In this document: piece by piece, positions 62,963-64,000 of the stretch
Numbering within the stretch: the stretch's first letter is position 1
Layout: each line of letters starts with the position of its first letter
DNA from: Peptoniphilus sp. ING2-D1G
GTDB lineage: Bacteria; Bacillota; Clostridia; Tissierellales; Peptoniphilaceae
Length of the DNA: 64,000 nt
Assembly: GCA_000952975.1 (NCBI GenBank)
Contig: LM997412.1
Coordinates: forward strand, 434,001 to 498,000
Direction: 5' to 3'
Translations under genes and position numbers: made by a program
Notes under the pieces: generated by a model
What the model saw: only the letters and a program-made list of their open reading frames with translations
Told to the model about the DNA's origin: nothing
The model's database searches: none

Positions 62963-63871
62963 ATGTTTAAGGGATTAATTTCGGTACTTGGATCATCAGT
63001 TGAGGTAGGGCTTATTTTTTCCATACTTGCCATAGGAGTAGTGTTGACATACAAAGTTTTAGACGTTGCAGACTTATCTGTTGAAGGAACTTTTCCATTA
63101 GGAGCTTTCATATTTGCGGCTTTGGCGGTAAAGGGAGTAGATCCGATTATTGCAATTATACTCAGTTTCATAGGTGGAATGTGTGCAGGGCTTTTAACTT
63201 ACTTGTTGTATAAGAAGTTAAAAATAGCGGCACTTCTTGCAGGTATCCTCACAATGACAATGCTTTACTCCATAAATTTAAGGATTACAGGAAAGAGCAA
63301 TGTTCCTTTGTTTGAATTCGGCTCAATATTTAAAAATTTTGAATTTTTGCCGAGGATGGCAGTGCTTGCAATAATTGTTTTGATATTAAAATTAATTTTG
63401 GATTATTTTTTCAAAACAGAACAAGGCTACTTGCTCATAGTTACAGGAGACAATGAATCCCTTGTAAAATCTCTTGGCAAAAATCCTGAAGTTTATATAT
63501 TATCGGGATTTATGCTCTCAAACGCCCTTGTGGCATTGAGTGGTTCTTTAATGGCACAGCACCAAGGATTTGCAGACGTTCAAATGGGGACATCAATGAT
63601 AGTTACAGCTCTTGCATCTATTATAATCGGGGATACGATTTTAAAAAATAACAGAAAACTCAAATATACCACAAGAGCAATTATAGGAGCGATATTATAC
63701 AGAATAATTTCAGGGCTTGCAATTCATTTAGGGCTAAATCCCAATGATCTTAAGCTCATAACGGCGCTTATAGTAATAATTTTCATAGCATATAACAATA
63801 TCAGCAATGAATCCAATTTAAATAAAATGATAAAAAAAGAGTTAGGAGAGAAAAATGTTAACAATAAATAA
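62963..63871 (+). CDS. ABC transporter permease (TrpY-like)
   Basis: Membrane permease of 302 residues with about eight or nine segments, of the branched-chain/purine-type permease fold (LAIGVVLTYKVLDVADLSVEGTFP is diagnostic of this subgroup). The stop overlaps the ATPase gene by 17 bases. With the receptor upstream it forms an aromatic-amino-acid importer, expressed from the Tyr T-box. GGAGGA precedes ATG 62963. Confidence 0.92.
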   Translation: MFKGLISVLGSSVEVGLIFSILAIGVVLTYKVLDVADLSVEGTFPLGAFIFAALAVKGVDPIIAIILSFIGGMCAGLLTYLLYKKLKIAALLAGILTMTMLYSINLRITGKSNVPLFEFGSIFKNFEFLPRMAVLAIIVLILKLILDYFFKTEQGYLLIVTGDNESLVKSLGKNPEVYILSGFMLSNALVALSGSLMAQHQGFADVQMGTSMIVTALASIIIGDTILKNNRKLKYTTRAIIGAILYRIISGLAIHLGLNPNDLKLITALIVIIFIAYNNISNESNLNKMIKKELGEKNVNNK

Positions 63872-64000
63872 CTTGAGCAAAACCTTTTATCCATGCACAC
63901 CGGAGGAGCAAAAAGTATTCGACCAATTTTCTTTAGATATTAAAGAAAATGTATGTACAACTATTATCGGACCTAACGGATGTGGCAAGTCTACATTGTT
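63855..64000 (+). CDS. ABC transporter ATPase (3' end outside window)
   Basis: The first 48 residues are visible: MLTINNLSKTFYP opens an ATPase, and IIGPNGCGKSTL is Walker A. The start at ATG 63855 follows TTAGGAGAG and overlaps the permease by 17 bases. The rest of the gene lies beyond base 64000. Confidence 0.92.
   Translation, partial: MLTINNLSKTFYPCTPEEQKVFDQFSLDIKENVCTTIIGPNGCGKSTL

Noticed and set aside
1..64000. CRISPR array, insertion sequence, prophage or toxin-antitoxin pair
   Set aside because: Looked for on both strands; no regularly spaced repeats, transposase or integrase motifs, or small toxin-antitoxin pairs were recognised.

Overview
The window is AT-rich, densely packed bacterial DNA. 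It looks like a low-GC Gram-positive anaerobe of the Clostridia/Tissierellia type, and gene content suggests a Peptoniphilaceae-like anaerobic coccus. The taxon is an inference: the support is T-box leaders, two FMN riboswitches, Veg, a Ctc-type L25, strong GGAGG ribosome binding sites, an oligopeptide ABC system, a flavodiiron protein and an acyl-CoA dehydrogenase/EtfA/rubredoxin fusion. I see no insertion sequence, prophage, CRISPR array or rRNA operon. The only RNA gene found is a tRNA-Leu(UAG).

Layout. 1-4830: wall precursor and RNA quality-control operon (murF end, ddl, rnr, smpB). 4888-9218: FMN-riboswitch-controlled riboflavin operon ribD-ribE-ribBA-ribH plus a HAD phosphatase. 9290-15940: veg with two strong promoters, a membrane-anchored MutS-like ATPase, a UcpA-like SDR, a HAD-IB phosphatase, dinB, apt, small membrane proteins and tRNA-Leu. 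16164-18730: a small unknown protein, an L,D-transpeptidase, then a second FMN riboswitch driving the riboflavin importer ribU. 18914-20635 (minus): L25/Ctc and mnmA. 20886-23497: apbE, a membrane protein, a secreted nuclease and pgpA. 23580-27865: trmN-like methyltransferase, rsmI, nurA and herA in overlapping frames. 27958-31252: NhaC antiporter, YitT-like protein with a structured leader, and a hemolysin III-like protein. 31461-34196: secA. 34523-40253: oppABCDF. 40641-43828: the acyl-CoA dehydrogenase/EtfA/rubredoxin fusion followed by a flavodiiron oxygen/NO reductase. 44144-50521: transporters, a glutamate-cysteine ligase with an atypical ATP-grasp ligase, a zinc-ribbon membrane protein and a repeat-rich lipoprotein. 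50688-55495: dnaX-ebfC-recR, then ftsH. 55545-59527: a duplicated MITE-like repeat, a 46-residue basic ORF, a GT51-only transglycosylase, hflX-yigZ-nadE. 59643-64000: an M15 peptidase, then two paralogous TrpX-like receptors, each behind its own T-box (specifiers read as UUC/Phe and UAC/Tyr), with the permease and the start of the ATPase.

How the genes fit together. Flavin is a recurring theme: synthesis, import, covalent attachment (apbE), and flavoproteins that could pass acyl-CoA electrons to O2 or NO. Peptide and aromatic amino acid uptake fit an amino-acid-fermenting life. The strongest candidates for undescribed biology are the acyl-CoA-to-flavodiiron electron path, the gamma-glutamylcysteine ligase/ATP-grasp pair, the pair of aromatic T-boxes that may swap receptors on one transporter, an A9 slip site in dnaX, and two apparently leaderless promoters (trmN, hflX). 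Everything here was read by eye from sequence; no database search was made.
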